Source: Phytophthora hibernalis (taxonomy: Eukaryota > Oomycota > Peronosporomycetes > Peronosporales > Peronosporaceae). From it: a DNA stretch of 64,000 nucleotides. Location: the NCBI GenBank assembly GCA_012656075.1, contig JAAKBF010000396.1, positions 62,001 through 126,000 of the forward strand, given 5' to 3'. Positions 11,786 to 23,250 of this stretch are shown piece after piece. The notes beneath the pieces are model-generated. The model was not told the DNA's origin and made no database searches. It saw only the letters and a list, made by a program, of their open reading frames with translations. Numbering within the stretch: position 1 is the stretch's first letter; each line of letters begins with the position of its first letter. Both the position numbers and the translations under genes were made by a program.

Positions 11786-12252
11786 ATGGGCAGAGATAGT
11801 GCCAGCGGACTGTAAGGCTCCATGTGAGGACAAACAAAGTTTGTTGTATAATCTTTCATGAGGTTGAGCTGCTTTAATTTAGGTTTGGGGTCCGTATTTT
11901 ATAAATGATTCCAAGCGATATTTTTCACCGTAAGATTGAAACGTACCGTGTTTTGAAATAATGCCTCCAAACTCACGAGAAACCAGATAAGGACCGAATG
12001 GACCGCCCTTCCTACTATTAAAACCTTCAAACTCGTGAGTTGTGCAGCGAGCCCGTGCGAGCAAAATGGAGGCGCTTTCTACAGGAGTGGTAGAAAACCA
12101 TTCCCATTGTTAGTACAGCGGTAAGTAGTAAAAGTGACTCTCGGTTTCAAGACATTTATTATTACTTCGACAAATTCAATGAAATGCACATGTACGAGCT
12201 GGTATCAAACACACCGGCCCTCTTTGGTGACCGTCTTTTGTAGGCATCGTGC
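11786..12252. other. Intergenic between convergent genes
   Basis: This 467-base stretch lies between the convergent membrane-protein and monooxygenase genes. A 9-base inverted pair (ACTCACGAG near 11970 and CTCGTGAGT near 12030) is the only structure seen. No credible gene. Confidence 0.5.
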
Positions 12253-13277
12253 TTACTGGCGCAGGCGTTGACGGTCACTGTCGTCGTCGTTCTCGGAATT
12301 CTTGTTCTCCGAGCTTTCATCGTCCTTCTTGCTGCTCTCTTCCTCATCGTCCTTCTTTGACTCGGACTGGGACTTTTGATCGTCGTTGCCGGAAGACTTT
12401 GATTCCTCCGAGTTGGATGTAGGTGCCTCCGTCGATTGCTGACTAAAGGTATACGAAGTCGTGTCCTGAGAAGACTCGGATGTCGAGGATTCGGGGGCGC
12501 TTGTAGACTCTTGTTCGGACGTTGGGGACTCGGGAGCACTCGTAGACGTCTGTTCGCTCGTACCGGACGACGTTGAAGTTGTCGTCGAAGATGCGGTGGT
12601 GGTAGATTCGCTCGAGGATTCCGTCGCAGTTGATCCCGTTGAAGTCGAGGACGTGGTTGTAGAGGTACTGGAGGTGCCACCCGCAGGGCCGTAAGAGGCA
12701 CACAGTTCTTATAGACCTGCCACACCGTGGAGCTGTCGACGCCCTGGAACGCCAGCCAGTAGAAGCGCAGCGTGCAACCGCCCGACGAACACGACGAGTA
12801 GTCCACCGGGCTGAAAACGGATGCCTTCTCCTGCGTTCCGTCACCGTACGCGGGCATGCAGTTATCGTTGGACAGCACCTTTGTGTCGTCCAGCCAGATT
12901 TCGCACGGACCGGCGTGTACCATACCTCGGGAGAAGGTGGCATCACCGGTACTTGGAGGATCCTTCGGTGTCGCGTTAGGGTCAGTGAAGCCGCAGTCCG
13001 CTCCGTAGAGAGGGATCGCTGTCGAGAAGCGTGCGGATATCGCTGTAGCCGTTCGATGCCTTCAGGGACGTATACAGAGTGGTTAAGCACTCATTATCGG
13101 AGCTGCTGCAGCTGTCCCAGTCTCCGGACCATTGGGGTCGATCTGCACGACCCAAGCGGACGTCTCCGAGCCGGAGAACTCGGACAGAGGGTTGGAGACG
13201 AAGCCGTGAGCGTTCACTTGGCCGACTAATGCAACGAATGCAGCGGTGGTGGGAAGAATTGACGATGAGAACACCAT
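12253..13277 (-). CDS. Secreted lytic polysaccharide monooxygenase-like protein (AA17-type) with Ser/Thr-rich and acidic tail (frame interrupted)
   Basis: Starts at the ATG at 13277. A 24-residue signal peptide ending V-N-A is followed directly by His (H-G-F-V-S-N-P), the position that becomes the N-terminal His of the copper-binding histidine brace in LPMOs. The catalytic part has many Cys, a second His in M-V-H-A-G-P-C-E-I-W-L-D and a Y-W-L-A-F-Q ... W-Q-V-Y-K-N-C end. This layout suits the oomycete AA17 family, whose known members oxidatively cleave pectin in plant cell walls. After it comes a Ser/Thr-rich, probably O-glycosylated linker and a Lys/Asp/Glu/Ser-rich tail. The frame changes three times: at the GGGG run 13134-13137 (plus-strand view), near 13005-13015, and near 12692-12706. 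Each piece reads on sensibly in the next frame. A good oomycete initiator lies about 60-75 bases upstream of the ATG. Assignment to AA17 rather than another LPMO class is from memory of family features. Confidence 0.72.
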
Positions 13278-13338
13278 GACCACTGCTTGACCGAGTGCGG
13301 CTTGGAGTTCTAGGAAGGTTGGTGCGAACGATTGGTGT

Positions 13339-13354
13339 CAAATTGGAAAGTGAG
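13339..13354 (-). promoter_or_regulatory. Oomycete initiator (Inr + flanking element) of the monooxygenase gene
   Basis: Read on the minus strand this is CTCACTTTCCAATTTG, a close match to the oomycete core promoter GCTCATTYYNCAWTTT. It ends 61 bases upstream of the ATG at 13277, within the usual distance for this element. Confidence 0.75.
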
Positions 13355-13442
13355 TTAAGCTGGGTGACGGAATTCGAGGCTGACTTCGCTGGTACAGCAA
13401 AGGAAGACGTATCAAACCCGCGTGGAAAGACATAGGTATGAG

Positions 13443-13594
13443 CTGCTGACAGGCGTAGATAGGATTGGATACTTTTCATGTAAATCACACCCAACAGCTT
13501 TTAGGATACGACAAGTCGAAACCTACAGGTATTAAGGAACTGCTGACAGGCGTGGATAGGATTGGATACTTGTAAATCACACCCAACAGCTTTT
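13443..13594. repeat. Imperfect direct duplication of a ~57-bp segment
   Basis: The segment 13443-13502 (beginning CTGCTGACAGGCGT and ending CCCAACAGCTTTT) recurs at 13540-13594 with a few substitutions and a 5-base deletion. It lies upstream of the monooxygenase gene and could be an old promoter duplication. Confidence 0.8.
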
Positions 13595-14286
13595 GGTGCA
13601 CGCAAAAGAACGACCCAACGTCAGGATTGAAGTCACTCAACCGCACAGGAAAGATATATCCTATCGTGAAACGTAGAGGGGGTCTCTTCTCTAAGATTGC
13701 TTCGTGGGATATGCTGTCGTTTAGGACACCCTCCAGCCGCATAATTGACTTTTGTCGTGCTGAATCGGCTCACAGAAACTGAAGGAGCAAAGACAGTTGG
13801 TAGACTCGAACACACCTGGATAACATGTAAAAACACTGTTGTAATAACTCACTGCAGAGCTATTGGGCACATCATTTCAAGTGAAAGTTATACTACTTGT
13901 GCTCCAAGATGTCACGTTGAATGCCAACTTCGCAGGCCCATCGAGCCTTCATGCGAAGATTGCGGGTTCAATATGGTCGGCTTATGCTTCGTAGTTGTCT
14001 GACGACGGTTGCTGTGGCCTTCACAGCAGTGCTCGGAAAAAATATAGTATAATAAATAACATTTGTACTTTACTACCACAATTAGTATTATTGTACTACG
14101 CTACAGGGCTGTATTAATGCTATTCGCTGACAATACATGTACTAGGTAGCCATTTTCAAGAACATAGTGAAGCCAAGTCTTTTACGTAGTCTCCCTCCTC
14201 CAGTGATTTTATCCAAACGACAGTGACAGCTTGGGCAGGTTAATAGCTCATTATATCATTCCCCAGCAACTACTCCTCCACAAACG
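13595..14286. other. Gene-free stretch
   Basis: AT-richer sequence with only short, unconvincing open frames. It lies between the monooxygenase promoter side and the transposase remnant. Nothing recognised. Confidence 0.5.
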
Positions 14287-14882
14287 ATGGCCAAGAACGC
14301 CGACATCTGCCGCGTGCTCTTCGCCGCTCTCCCGACCACTACTTCTAGTGCAAGAACTGCGGTACGGTGCGACACCAGCTTTCCTCAAGTGGCTACGGCA
14401 ACCTCGTGAGCCACCTGAAGGACAAGCCCGCCGAGTACGAGGCCGACTACCTCGCGCACGCCAGCTCGCTCGTCGGAACCCTGCACTCCTTCGGCTTTGA
14501 CAACGACAAGATCGCCAACATCTACCACTGGATGGAGTGGGTGGTCGACCGCAACATGCCTCTGTCTGAGGTCGACCAGCCTCTCACCCGCTCCATGTCG
14601 CGTCTCAAGACCATCTGCTCGAAGGCGTTGAAACGGTACATGGCCGATACAACCAAGGCAGTCGAGCGAGCGATTGCTGCCATCATCCCGCCGATCTATG
14701 GCGTCATGTCCGACGGCTGGATGTGCTTCGCCGAGCACTTCGTGGCCACGTACATTGTGTTTTGGTGCGATGGCCAGCTGCACTACGTGCTATTAGCGGT
14801 GACCCCACTTGACGAGGCGGACCAGACGGCCGCGTCTCACGTTGCGTTCATTCGGAACATTTTGGCCATTTATGGCAAATAA
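14287..14882 (+). pseudogene. Remnant of a BED-finger (hAT-like) transposase
   Basis: An open stretch from 14367 to 14882 is preceded in the same frame by a finger-like C-x-x-C (C-K-N-C-G-T-V) and followed by S-G-Y-G-N-L-V-S-H-L, where the second half of a BED-type zinc finger would be. Next comes a helical region and G-V-M-S-D-G-W, which resembles the start of the RNase-H-like catalytic core of hAT-type transposases. A TAG sits just before C-K-N-C, the ATG at 14287 is in a different frame, and the sequence stops at 14882 before most of the catalytic core. It is therefore truncated and inactive. Family placement is from these short motifs only. Confidence 0.6.
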
Positions 14883-16027
14883 CCAGAGCACAAGATTTCT
14901 GTGAAGTTCACAGAAATCTTTCAATACGTATTTCTGTTATTTTTATTTGCTTACTTCGCTTGTGTTGCGAACTGCAACTTTGCGCAGGTAGAAGCTCACT
15001 AGCAAAGAAGGCTAGAGTAGAACTTGGTTACAATGGCAGCAACGGCTACCTACGAAGTACTTGTATATTTGTGAACTGATCCCGCAGCTCCCACTTTTCT
15101 CACAGTATTGTCACACTCCTAACTGCCAGTTATGGTTGAAGTGGGCAATCCTCTCAGGACAAAGCTCCACCACGTGGGAAAACCTCCGGCCTCTTAACTG
15201 CCATCATGGGACGAACAATCTACTGATACTGTACATATCACAGTACACGCACCACACAAGACTAAATCAGTACACTTCACAACAGCTTGCAGACGAATCA
15301 ACTAACGCCGTGTTTTACACGGAGAAGCTCTGGATTGTTTTCTTGCTACATGTATTAATATCGCGTTGGAGATGCAATTCTCATACACTATCCAGTAACA
15401 ACACAGAGGCTCCTAAGATGAAGTAGTTGTTTTGCCGAACACTACTATACATGTAACCAGTCTCTTCGTGGTTTCTTGCATTTTTGTTGTCTTCGTCATA
15501 CCGGTAAAATGTAGATGCCCACTGACCGATAGAAAGCTAGGTACACCAACAAGACTACGAGGCCACAGCAAAGCAGCCAGCACTCGGGGGTTGTCAGGTT
15601 GTACTCGCGCGCGGTGGTCATACGTGTACCCGCATCGACCACACCAGACACATATAATTTCGTATATCACCTAGTGGATTTTGTTGCTACTCGCTGGCTT
15701 TTGTTTCACCCATTTTCTCCAAGAAACATTCAGTGGGTGGGTGTGCTTTGATGTTATCCGTGGCCGCTACGGTCGACACTCTCCTGGGTGTTTTCATTGT
15801 CAGCCGGTTATTAGATATTAAGGTTACGCCGTGGCTCGCGTCCAGTTATCTTCGAGCAGGTATCGAGCCCAGGTATCGAACACGTATTTAAATTACCGTT
15901 TTTAAACGAACTTAGTTTTTTTCTTTCGTCTGCCAGCCACTCATCGGGGACCAGTGGCCACGAGGCAGTTCCCGCGCGATTGCAGCACGCCGTGAAGCCG
16001 GACGGAGCCGACGGAGACGACACCGCT
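14883..16027. other. Gene-free stretch between transposon remnants
   Basis: About 1.1 kb with scattered short open frames, none with recognisable domains. It is probably old transposon or spacer sequence. Confidence 0.5.
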
Positions 16028-17508
16028 ATGGCGCGCACCCACAACACGGCCCACATCAAGCAGCGGATGGCGGAGAAGGAGATCAGAGAGGAAGAGGCTC
16101 GCGCGGCGTAATTGCGGCTGAAGCGGCCGCTGTCCAACGAAGAAGGAAGCTGAAGCCGGGGCAGCAGCCGCTCGCCGTGCGACCGTTGGACAGGCTCGCA
16201 CTCGATCCGAGAAAGCCGCTTCTTTGTAGCGGCTGCACGAGGGGCGTGTCAGTGAGTTTGGCAGTGGAGACGACGGGATGCATGCTGAGGAGGACGGCGA
16301 CGGTGCTGATGTCGAACAAGAAGAGGAAGAAGAGAAGCGTGAAGAAGCCTTCGGGAAGATAAAGGTGTTGCTGCAGCGGAGTCGGAAGGCGAAGGTGGTG
16401 GATCTTCACCGCATCAAAGACAGAAGCGTTCAGTCGAAGAGGTGGATGAGGACGTGTTAGTCACCGTCCCGCCGTTTCACCACAAGACATGGTCGGATTT
16501 GGAGCAGGGGCTTTAGCAGTACATGACGGAGACACGCCAAGTGCTCGTTTTGAAAGAGGTGATTAACGTTGCGAGACGCAACGCAACGCTGAAGAAGATC
16601 CGGTAGCAAGGCGTTCCCGAGCAGGAGATTTCATTGGTACCGAGCGCCATGGAACCGTACCAGCGCTAGTACATATGTACTCACGGACCATTTCAAGCGT
16701 GCGAACGAGCACAGGCGCTTTGTTCGGATCGTGATCGTGGACAAGGACAGGCGTGAGGTGGATGTCTTGCGTCAGAAGCTGCCGGAGGTTCGTGTGCTGC
16801 ATTGCCACTTCCACCTGAATAAGTGGCTGCACGAAACCATACGCAAGTCAAGCAAGTACGGAGCGTATCCAGCTGATGTGCTGATCCAAATGAAACATAC
16901 GATCACGAACATGACCTAAGCGAGGACTGAAGCAGACTATGAGACGCATCGCGCGGAGTTCAAGAGCCTCTCGTTGCGAGAAGGAAGGCAAGAACTGTGG
17001 GATTATTTCAAGAAGAACTGGAACGCTGAAAGGAGATGTGGGTGATGGCGTCCCGGATTGACTTGCCCCACTTCAAGAACCACACAAACAACCGTGTGGA
17101 GAGCCTGTTCAGCAAAGTGAAACAGCATTTGAAGGGACATCTGACCATGCACTCAAGCTAGGAAGCTCTCCTGGCATTTCATCGTCGCAAATAAGAAGAA
17201 TACTACGCGAAGGTTGAGATTTCCGTACGCTGAGGGATACCACATACCCCGAGGAGATGAACATCGTGCTTGGTATGACGACGCGGTGGATGGTCGCCGC
17301 CATCAAGACCCAGTACGATGTTGCCTTGGACCCGGATACTGCGGACGCATACACTTTTGTCGACAACGGAGATGCGGTGACTGTCGAAGAAGTGTTCACG
17401 TGTACACGCTGCAGAAGGGATACCAGCGATGTCCTCGTGGACCAAGGTCATGCAGTTCAAGTACAACAATCACATCGTCGACAGTGTGAAGACATAACAC
17501 GCCTGTAA
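16028..17508 (+). pseudogene. Decayed MULE-type transposase
   Basis: Several frames interrupted by stops carry pieces in the expected order. First is a basic N-terminus (16028 on). Then comes a F-H-x-K-T-W ... Y-I-C-T-H-G segment (~16480-16690) like the DNA-binding part of FAR1/MULE proteins. A V-D-K-D ... L-H-C-H-F-H-L-N-K-W-L segment (16710-16830) matches the catalytic-core neighbourhood of MULE transposases. Next is N-R-V-E-S-L-F-S-K-V-K (~17085-17130), and last an open stretch to 17508. At least six in-frame stops or frame changes show it is dead. No terminal inverted repeats were recognised. Confidence 0.65.
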
Positions 17509-17518
17509 CCTTTGGAGG

Positions 17519-18265
17519 ATGTCTCGACGTGGGAAGACTGTCAAGCTCATGATTTACGAATACGGGCTCGCTATCACGAAGGAGGGACACCTCGACGCGT
17601 TCCTGGTAGTATGTATACGTCCAGCTGAGACCGACCGCGCGGTTGCGACAGCGGAGAGCTCTCTTCGCGATATTGTTGCCCAGCTTCAAGATCATTGGGA
17701 GTCGTGCTTAACTGCTGATGCAGTTGTGTGGCGCATGTGGGGCAATCATATCACCCGAAACCTCTATCGTTCTACTGGGAACGATTTAATTTCTGACCCT
17801 CCACCGGACTATTTTTCGCATCTCCTACGAGCGGCAGATTCACAAACTCAGCGACAGGTATCAACTATGTCAAGGTTAGCTCGAATGACTCTGGAATGCG
17901 TCAATGCATTACTCGCGGATAACCAGCAACTACGGCAAGATGTCGAGGCTTTGGGAAGACGTTTGAACGCTCAAGATAGCGCTCTTTCATCACGGAAGTC
18001 AATCATTGAGGCATTTCGTTACGATGTGGCACCACCTCCTGCAAATGCTGTGATTGATCCTCTTCCAACACTCGAAAACGTTGATGATCTCGAACATCAG
18101 GACTACATGGTTCTTTTGAGGGTAGTCTTTACCTCACTACGACCTTGCACTGGAATTCACTTTGCTAGCAAAAGCAATGGGCTGCCAGTCCCGCCCTTGA
18201 TCTTGCATCACACACGACCCAAACCGACCTTACTGGCATCTGTGGCCAAGCGGAAGGCCGCTTGA
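17519..18265 (+). CDS. Hypothetical protein with coiled-coil region; 3' end runs antisense into a retroelement
   Basis: Encodes 248 residues from the ATG at 17519, eleven bases after the MULE remnant stops. The product is not recognised. Residues ~1-110 look globular, and residues ~115-160 are a probable coiled coil (L-A-D-N-Q-Q-L-R-Q-D-V-E-A-L). The last ~45 residues are encoded by the antisense strand of the RNase H part of the gypsy element (from about 18130), so the original C-terminus is probably lost and replaced by read-through. It may be a truncated host gene or a transposon-associated ORF. Confidence 0.4.
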   Translation: MSRRGKTVKLMIYEYGLAITKEGHLDAFLVVCIRPAETDRAVATAESSLRDIVAQLQDHWESCLTADAVVWRMWGNHITRNLYRSTGNDLISDPPPDYFSHLLRAADSQTQRQVSTMSRLARMTLECVNALLADNQQLRQDVEALGRRLNAQDSALSSRKSIIEAFRYDVAPPPANAVIDPLPTLENVDDLEHQDYMVLLRVVFTSLRPCTGIHFASKSNGLPVPPLILHHTRPKPTLLASVAKRKAA

Positions 18266-19277
18266 AATTGGTATAGACGAGCAGTGGCTTAGTGGTTAAC
18301 GCCGCCTTCACTCGAGCAAATGCAAACTCCTGCTCTTCCGTCCATTGCCATTCACAATCCCTTTTCAACAACCGCGTCATTGGGGTCATGATGGAACCGA
18401 AAGCCTCAATAAAGTTGCGGTAGTACCCTGCTAAATGCACAAACCTCTTCACTTCAACAGGGTTACCGGGCCTGGGAAACTCGGCCACGGCCGAAATCAA
18501 TCGTTCAACGGGGCGTACGCCTTCATCGCTTAGCTCGTGACCCAAGTACTCCATGGACGTGGCCGCGAACATGCATTTCCTTAACTTAAGGGTCAGTCCG
18601 GCAGCTGCCAACCTCTCAATACTGTAGCCACATGCACTAGGTGCTTCCACGTCACCGCGCGTGAACACCACAATGTCATCTAAGTAGACCAGACAAGTAG
18701 TCCACGTAAGCCCTCGCAGCACCCCATTCATCATACACTGAAAAGTTGATGGCGCATTCATCAACCCGAAGGGCATGCGCAGGAAGCGAAACAAACCCTG
18801 CTCGGTGGTCAACGCAGTCTTATCACGATCTTCAGGGGCCACCTCGATCTGCCAATATCCGGAGTGCAGGCCGAGTTTCGTGGACAGCAAAGCACCTCCG
18901 AGCGCTTCCAACGTTTCATCGACCCACGGCAGCGGATACACATACTTCTTCGTGACGCTATTCAGCGCCCGATAGTCCACACAAAAGCGCACCTCACCAT
19001 CTTTCTTACGAGCAAGCACCACGAAAACCCCATGCGCCATTGCCCTCCTCGATAACCCCAGCTTGCAACATCGTTTCCACATTGTCTTCGATGATGGATG
19101 CGCATGTCGCCGGCACTTCAGCATTATCGGCGCAGTACTGCCCGTGTCAATGTGGTGGTGGACGGGAAGCGTCGTCACCGCTGGGCAGCCACCCTTGCTG
19201 GAAGCCACCTCTCTGTATACCCGCAGTAATTTCAGCACCATCCTGCGAGCTTCCGGCTCCGTGGTGCCAATGTGCAC
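18165..19277 (-). pseudogene. Gypsy reverse transcriptase fragment, missing one catalytic Asp
   Basis: A 370-codon open stretch with F-C-V-D-Y-R-A-L-N, P-F-G-L-M-N-A-P and the catalytic Y-L-D-D box. The first catalytic Asp, expected in a L-D-L-x-S-G-Y motif, is Gly here (K-L-G-L-H-S-G-Y), which would abolish polymerase activity. The frame is lost at the start of RNase H, where L-A-T-D-A-S-K-V-G-L-G continues in another frame. Confidence 0.85.
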
Positions 19278-19739
19278 TCGTTTTTATTGTCCAACGGCGT
19301 CGTGTATCCCCCAACGCCTCCAATCATTTGTTCAATTGTGCTGGTTCGAGCTCTCCACCCAAGTCGAGTACCTGCATATCGGCCTCAACGGGTATCCACG
19401 TCCCCAGCTCTCGTTTACCTGGCAACTTCGTTCGACCACCGTGCATGTTGATGGCCGGGATCAGTGCCTTCCTGTCCTTCGCCTTGGTCACCGTAGCGGC
19501 CAACATCACCACACAGCCGTTCCGAGCAGGAACAAAGATTCCCTCTTCTCCGTCGACTGCGGCCACGGACACATCCACCGGGGTCACTGCGTTCGTGCCA
19601 GTCGCTCGTGCCGTACTAATCGCACTGATGCTACCTTGGTGCCGCCGTCCACGCCGTTCTTGCGTAACGGAATCACTACGAGTCGGTCCTTCTCGTAGTA
19701 TCGCACCTCATTACGATCGAAGTCCATGTTTGCGCGGTG

Positions 19740-20237
19740 CTAGCGCATGAAGTCATCGCCCACGAGAAACTCACTGGTGCATCCCTCAATCACGCACGCC
19801 TGAACCTCCACACGTTGACCGAACACGTTCACTATGCTGAACGCCCATACCATAATCACGTCAAGTAGAAAGCCGCCAATGCCTCCCACACAATCGACGG
19901 GAGCCGCTTCTTGTACACGTTCACTACGGGCCATCCAGTCGGGGCCGGTCACCGAGTACCGGGCGCCACTGTCCAGCTTCACCTGTCGATGATGCCCGTC
20001 GACGATCATCTCGGCCGTTGGCAGACCGATATCTGCGGCCACGTCCAGCCTCGCCGCCATGTTGACCGCTGCCGTCGTAGCCGGTCGTTGGTGCTGCACA
20101 AGACTGACCCGCGCGCATCCGGCCTTGCGTTGCGTCGGGGTCAGTGACGCCTGTATCCGTTGGACCCGCCGTCCGTCCCGAGCAGCGACTTCTTGCTGTT
20201 GTTGACGCCGCTCTTGCGTCTCTTCCAGCTCCCTCAC
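19740..20237 (-). pseudogene. Gypsy aspartic protease region
   Basis: Encodes a retropepsin-like segment with the L-D-S-G-A active-site motif (D-[ST]-G) followed by strands ending G-D-D-F-M-R. A linker with stops and frame changes (19280-19740) joins it to the reverse transcriptase. Confidence 0.7.
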
Positions 20238-20299
20238 GATCCGTTACGTCTCGTCCGTACTCATCACTACGGGCAGCTCACGTTGGATGGCACGCTTAA

Positions 20300-22620
20300 C
20301 TCGCAGCCTTTTGGCCTCTTGTTCCTTGCCGACGGCTCCTTCGTCGTATCACTGCATCCTGTAACCAACTCGTCGCCGACCATTTTTCCACCACCATCGC
20401 CGTGTCACCTTCCTCAGATATCCCGCCTTCCTCAGTTGTTGACACTCCGTCACATACACGGTCGCCTCCGCCTTCCTCAGTCAGTGGTCGTTGCCGTTCG
20501 TGTATCACATGCCCGTCAACTGCGTGAGCGTAACGTAACACAGCGCGGCCATGGCCAGCCGCACTGTGTCAACATACTGCCGCGCCTTCCATTCGTCGCG
20601 GTCCGTCATGTCCGCTCGCAGCTGCACTTGCAGTGCAGACATCCCCACCACTGTCGCAGTGTCCGCTTCTCCTCCACCATCTTCGCATCCCTTCTCCTCA
20701 GCGGCGTGGGCAAAGTACCGGTCGCACAACTCGTTCGCCTCCTTCAACTCTGCGGCCAGCTCTGGGTAGTTGCTGAACGACTCATCCGCCACCGGCTCTC
20801 TTCGTCCATTCCGTTTCCAATATCGGCTGCCTCTTCCTCGCGCAGCCGCTTGTCGCCCTTCGCCACTTCATCTTGTCGCGGAACCGCTGCTACCGAAGGT
20901 CTCCTGTTTTTGCTGCTTGTCGGTGCGCCAGCACCATTCGCCACCGCCTGCTGGGAAATCCGTGGTTGCTCCGAGCGCCGTACTTCCCCTACTGCACCCG
21001 CTCCTCGTTTTCCGCCGTCCTCGTTGCTACGTTCCGTTGTGCCGAATACCCGTCGTTTCGCGCTTTGGCAGCAGCGCCGTAAACTCCCGGGCAAAGTGGT
21101 TCACCGCTCCACATGCGAAGCACATGGATAGCGGACCTGGTTGTGGGCCAGTCCACCGTCCGGCGCCACTTGGAGTCGGCGGGTCAGCTGCTCGCGTTTT
21201 GAGCACAGCCGCTAGTCGTTCCTCCTTCGCGGGAGGGGCCGGCGAAGCCTCCGACTCTTCGCTGCTACTGGACGCATCTTTTGGCACCGCGGCCATCACC
21301 TTCGCCTTGCGGTCAGACTTCCCGGTGAGGCGTCTATCTGCGTGGGGCTGATCGTGCACCTCATCTTCTCCTGTTTCGTCGGAGCCCAGAATCGGCCGTT
21401 CCACGCTCTTCCACGAGAATCCGGTGTTCTTGTTAAACACTCCTTGAGGATTCGTGAAGTACGCGATCCCTTCCGCTTCCTGGCCGCTTTCCATCACGTT
21501 TGTCACAGCCGCGTCCTCCTCGATGCCTGGCACCATCTTCATCAACCCCGTCGTACCATCAGCATTTGTGGATACTGCTCACGCCTATCCGATGTTGAGC
21601 ATTCCTAGAGCCACATTGTAGATGGGGTCATCAACCTTCGTGGCTTTGTCCACTGCTTCCTCGAGCGTCTCCGACACGGAAGGCAGCTTCACCAGTTGCC
21701 GCGTGGTCTTCTCCAGACACCCGAGAAGTGTCTCAGTAGCGTCTCCTCCCGCACTCGATTTTGGCCTGCTGCGTCTCGCAGACCAGCCGCGAAGTCTGCA
21801 AAAGTCTCTCCCGGGTACATCTCTCGCTGCATCACCCGCCATTCCGCAGCAAGGTCCGGTCGCTCTCCGTAACATCGTACCATTGCCGCTTTCAGCCTTG
21901 ACCACGTCCGTTTCGTCCCCTGCAGCTCCTTGTTCATCTGCACCAGAACTTTGCTGCATCGTCCTGCAGCTTGTTGCCGACGATGTAGTAGAGTTCCCGG
22001 AATCCGTGCACTTCAACCGCCAGATCCACCTTGGCGATCCAAGTCTCCGCGCGTACCCCGGTCGGCGACGGCTTGAATGGCATCAACTCCAAGTCTTTCG
22101 CATTCTTCCGGGGTCGTCGTCGGTGGCGAGAGCGTCGGTGTGGTGCTGTATTAGTCCGCCGGGTCCGTCGTCACCGATGTCGTCGTCCTCGTCGTTCATG
22201 TCCGTCTTCGCCGGAGTTGCTGGAGTCGTCGCTGGATCTGCTGTCACTGCTACCTCGCTGTCATAAGGAGAAAGCGAGCGCCGCGACGCTCGTGGTCTCG
22301 TCGCTCCAGCCGTCGTGGTCGTCTGTACAAGTACTGGCGGCACTGCCGCCGTAGCTGTTCGTGCCGAGGAGCTTCTGCAGGAACCGCAGAAGGGGATCGT
22401 GCCAGTATCACGGCCGTCAGAGCCACTGGTCCTTCTGCGGTCATCGCTACGGTCGTTGGTGGTCCTGGCCGTGATAATTCCGTCCGTGCCGCCTCCATGT
22501 CACCCATTCGCTGTTCCAGTATTCCCATCGAGGACATCAACTGCGTCCGTCAACCACTCTCGCCCATCTGCCGTCGTGCTCGTCAGCCGCTCACTTCCAG
22601 CCGCCGTCGCGCGGAGCAAC
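20300..22620 (-). pseudogene. Gypsy gag region with altered zinc knuckle
   Basis: Gag-like sequence is spread over three frames: an acidic/low-complexity start (22620-22080), a retrotransposon capsid-like core with W-R-V-M-Q-R-E-M-Y-P-G-E-T-F (near 21830), and a knuckle at ~21115-21155 reading C-F-A-C-G-A-V-N-H-F-A-R-E. The final Cys of the CX2CX4HX4C knuckle is replaced by Glu. The 5' part is cut at the array edge. Confidence 0.65.
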
Positions 22621-23250
22621 GACAATGCATTACAGCAGCATCTGAGTTTAGCTGCAGGCTGCTTGCATGAACTCGCAGCCAGAAACTCAACGAGGAATCC
22701 ACTAGAGTGATGCCACCAATGTACAACTCCATTTGGTGGAGTAAATCACGGGTAAAGCTTGCTAAAGTTCTACATACAGTACATGGTGGCCTTTCTCGAA
22801 TAGTACTTCAAGATAACGTCCGGTAGTCCGAATAGTAATTTGAAGAAGCGTTTGTCGTCACGATACGTTTTGCGAAAGTCACCATCAAGTGAATGGTCTA
22901 CATTGCATTCGATAATGACTGCTGAAACGTGAATCTAGGGCGAGTCAAATCGAGTTCTGTGGATTAACGTAGTCGAAAAATGAAAAACTTGAAAAAGCTT
23001 CGGAGGTAGTTTTTGAAATCGTAATGCAGTGAACATTATGACGTAGACAACAACGGTCACGCACAACAGAAACCGTGATGGAAGTAGGTAGACGCGCATC
23101 AATAATTTCCACGAGAATGCGGCGAGAAAAGTTGCGGTCTCTAAAATGTGACCACGTGAATACAGACTTTCGAGCTGCAGACGAATTCACCACAACGCAA
23201 TTTGCCTCGACGAAAGTACAAGCAACACCCGTCTGCGTATCGTCAAGACC

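Larger units (their letters stand above)
18130..22634 (-). mobile_element. Truncated Ty3/gypsy retrotransposon (gag, protease, RT, start of RNase H)
   Basis: Read on the minus strand the order is gag, zinc knuckle, aspartic protease, reverse transcriptase, RNase H, as in Ty3/gypsy elements. The 3' side ends inside RNase H near 18130, just after A-F-A-S-K-V-N-S. Integrase and the 3' LTR are missing. The 5' side ends at the first base of the tandem array near 22635, with no LTR or primer-binding site seen. Many frame changes and stops show long inactivity. Confidence 0.85.

Noticed and set aside
11879..12064. 61-codon minus-strand frame near a 9-base inverted pair, considered as a MITE
   Set aside because: No terminal repeats or target duplication could be seen and the frame has no domain.
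15061..15426. 121-codon plus-strand frame
   Set aside because: Composition is random, no start context and no domain; it lies among transposon remnants.
19040..19750. 236-codon plus-strand frame
   Set aside because: Antisense to the protease-RT linker of the gypsy element.
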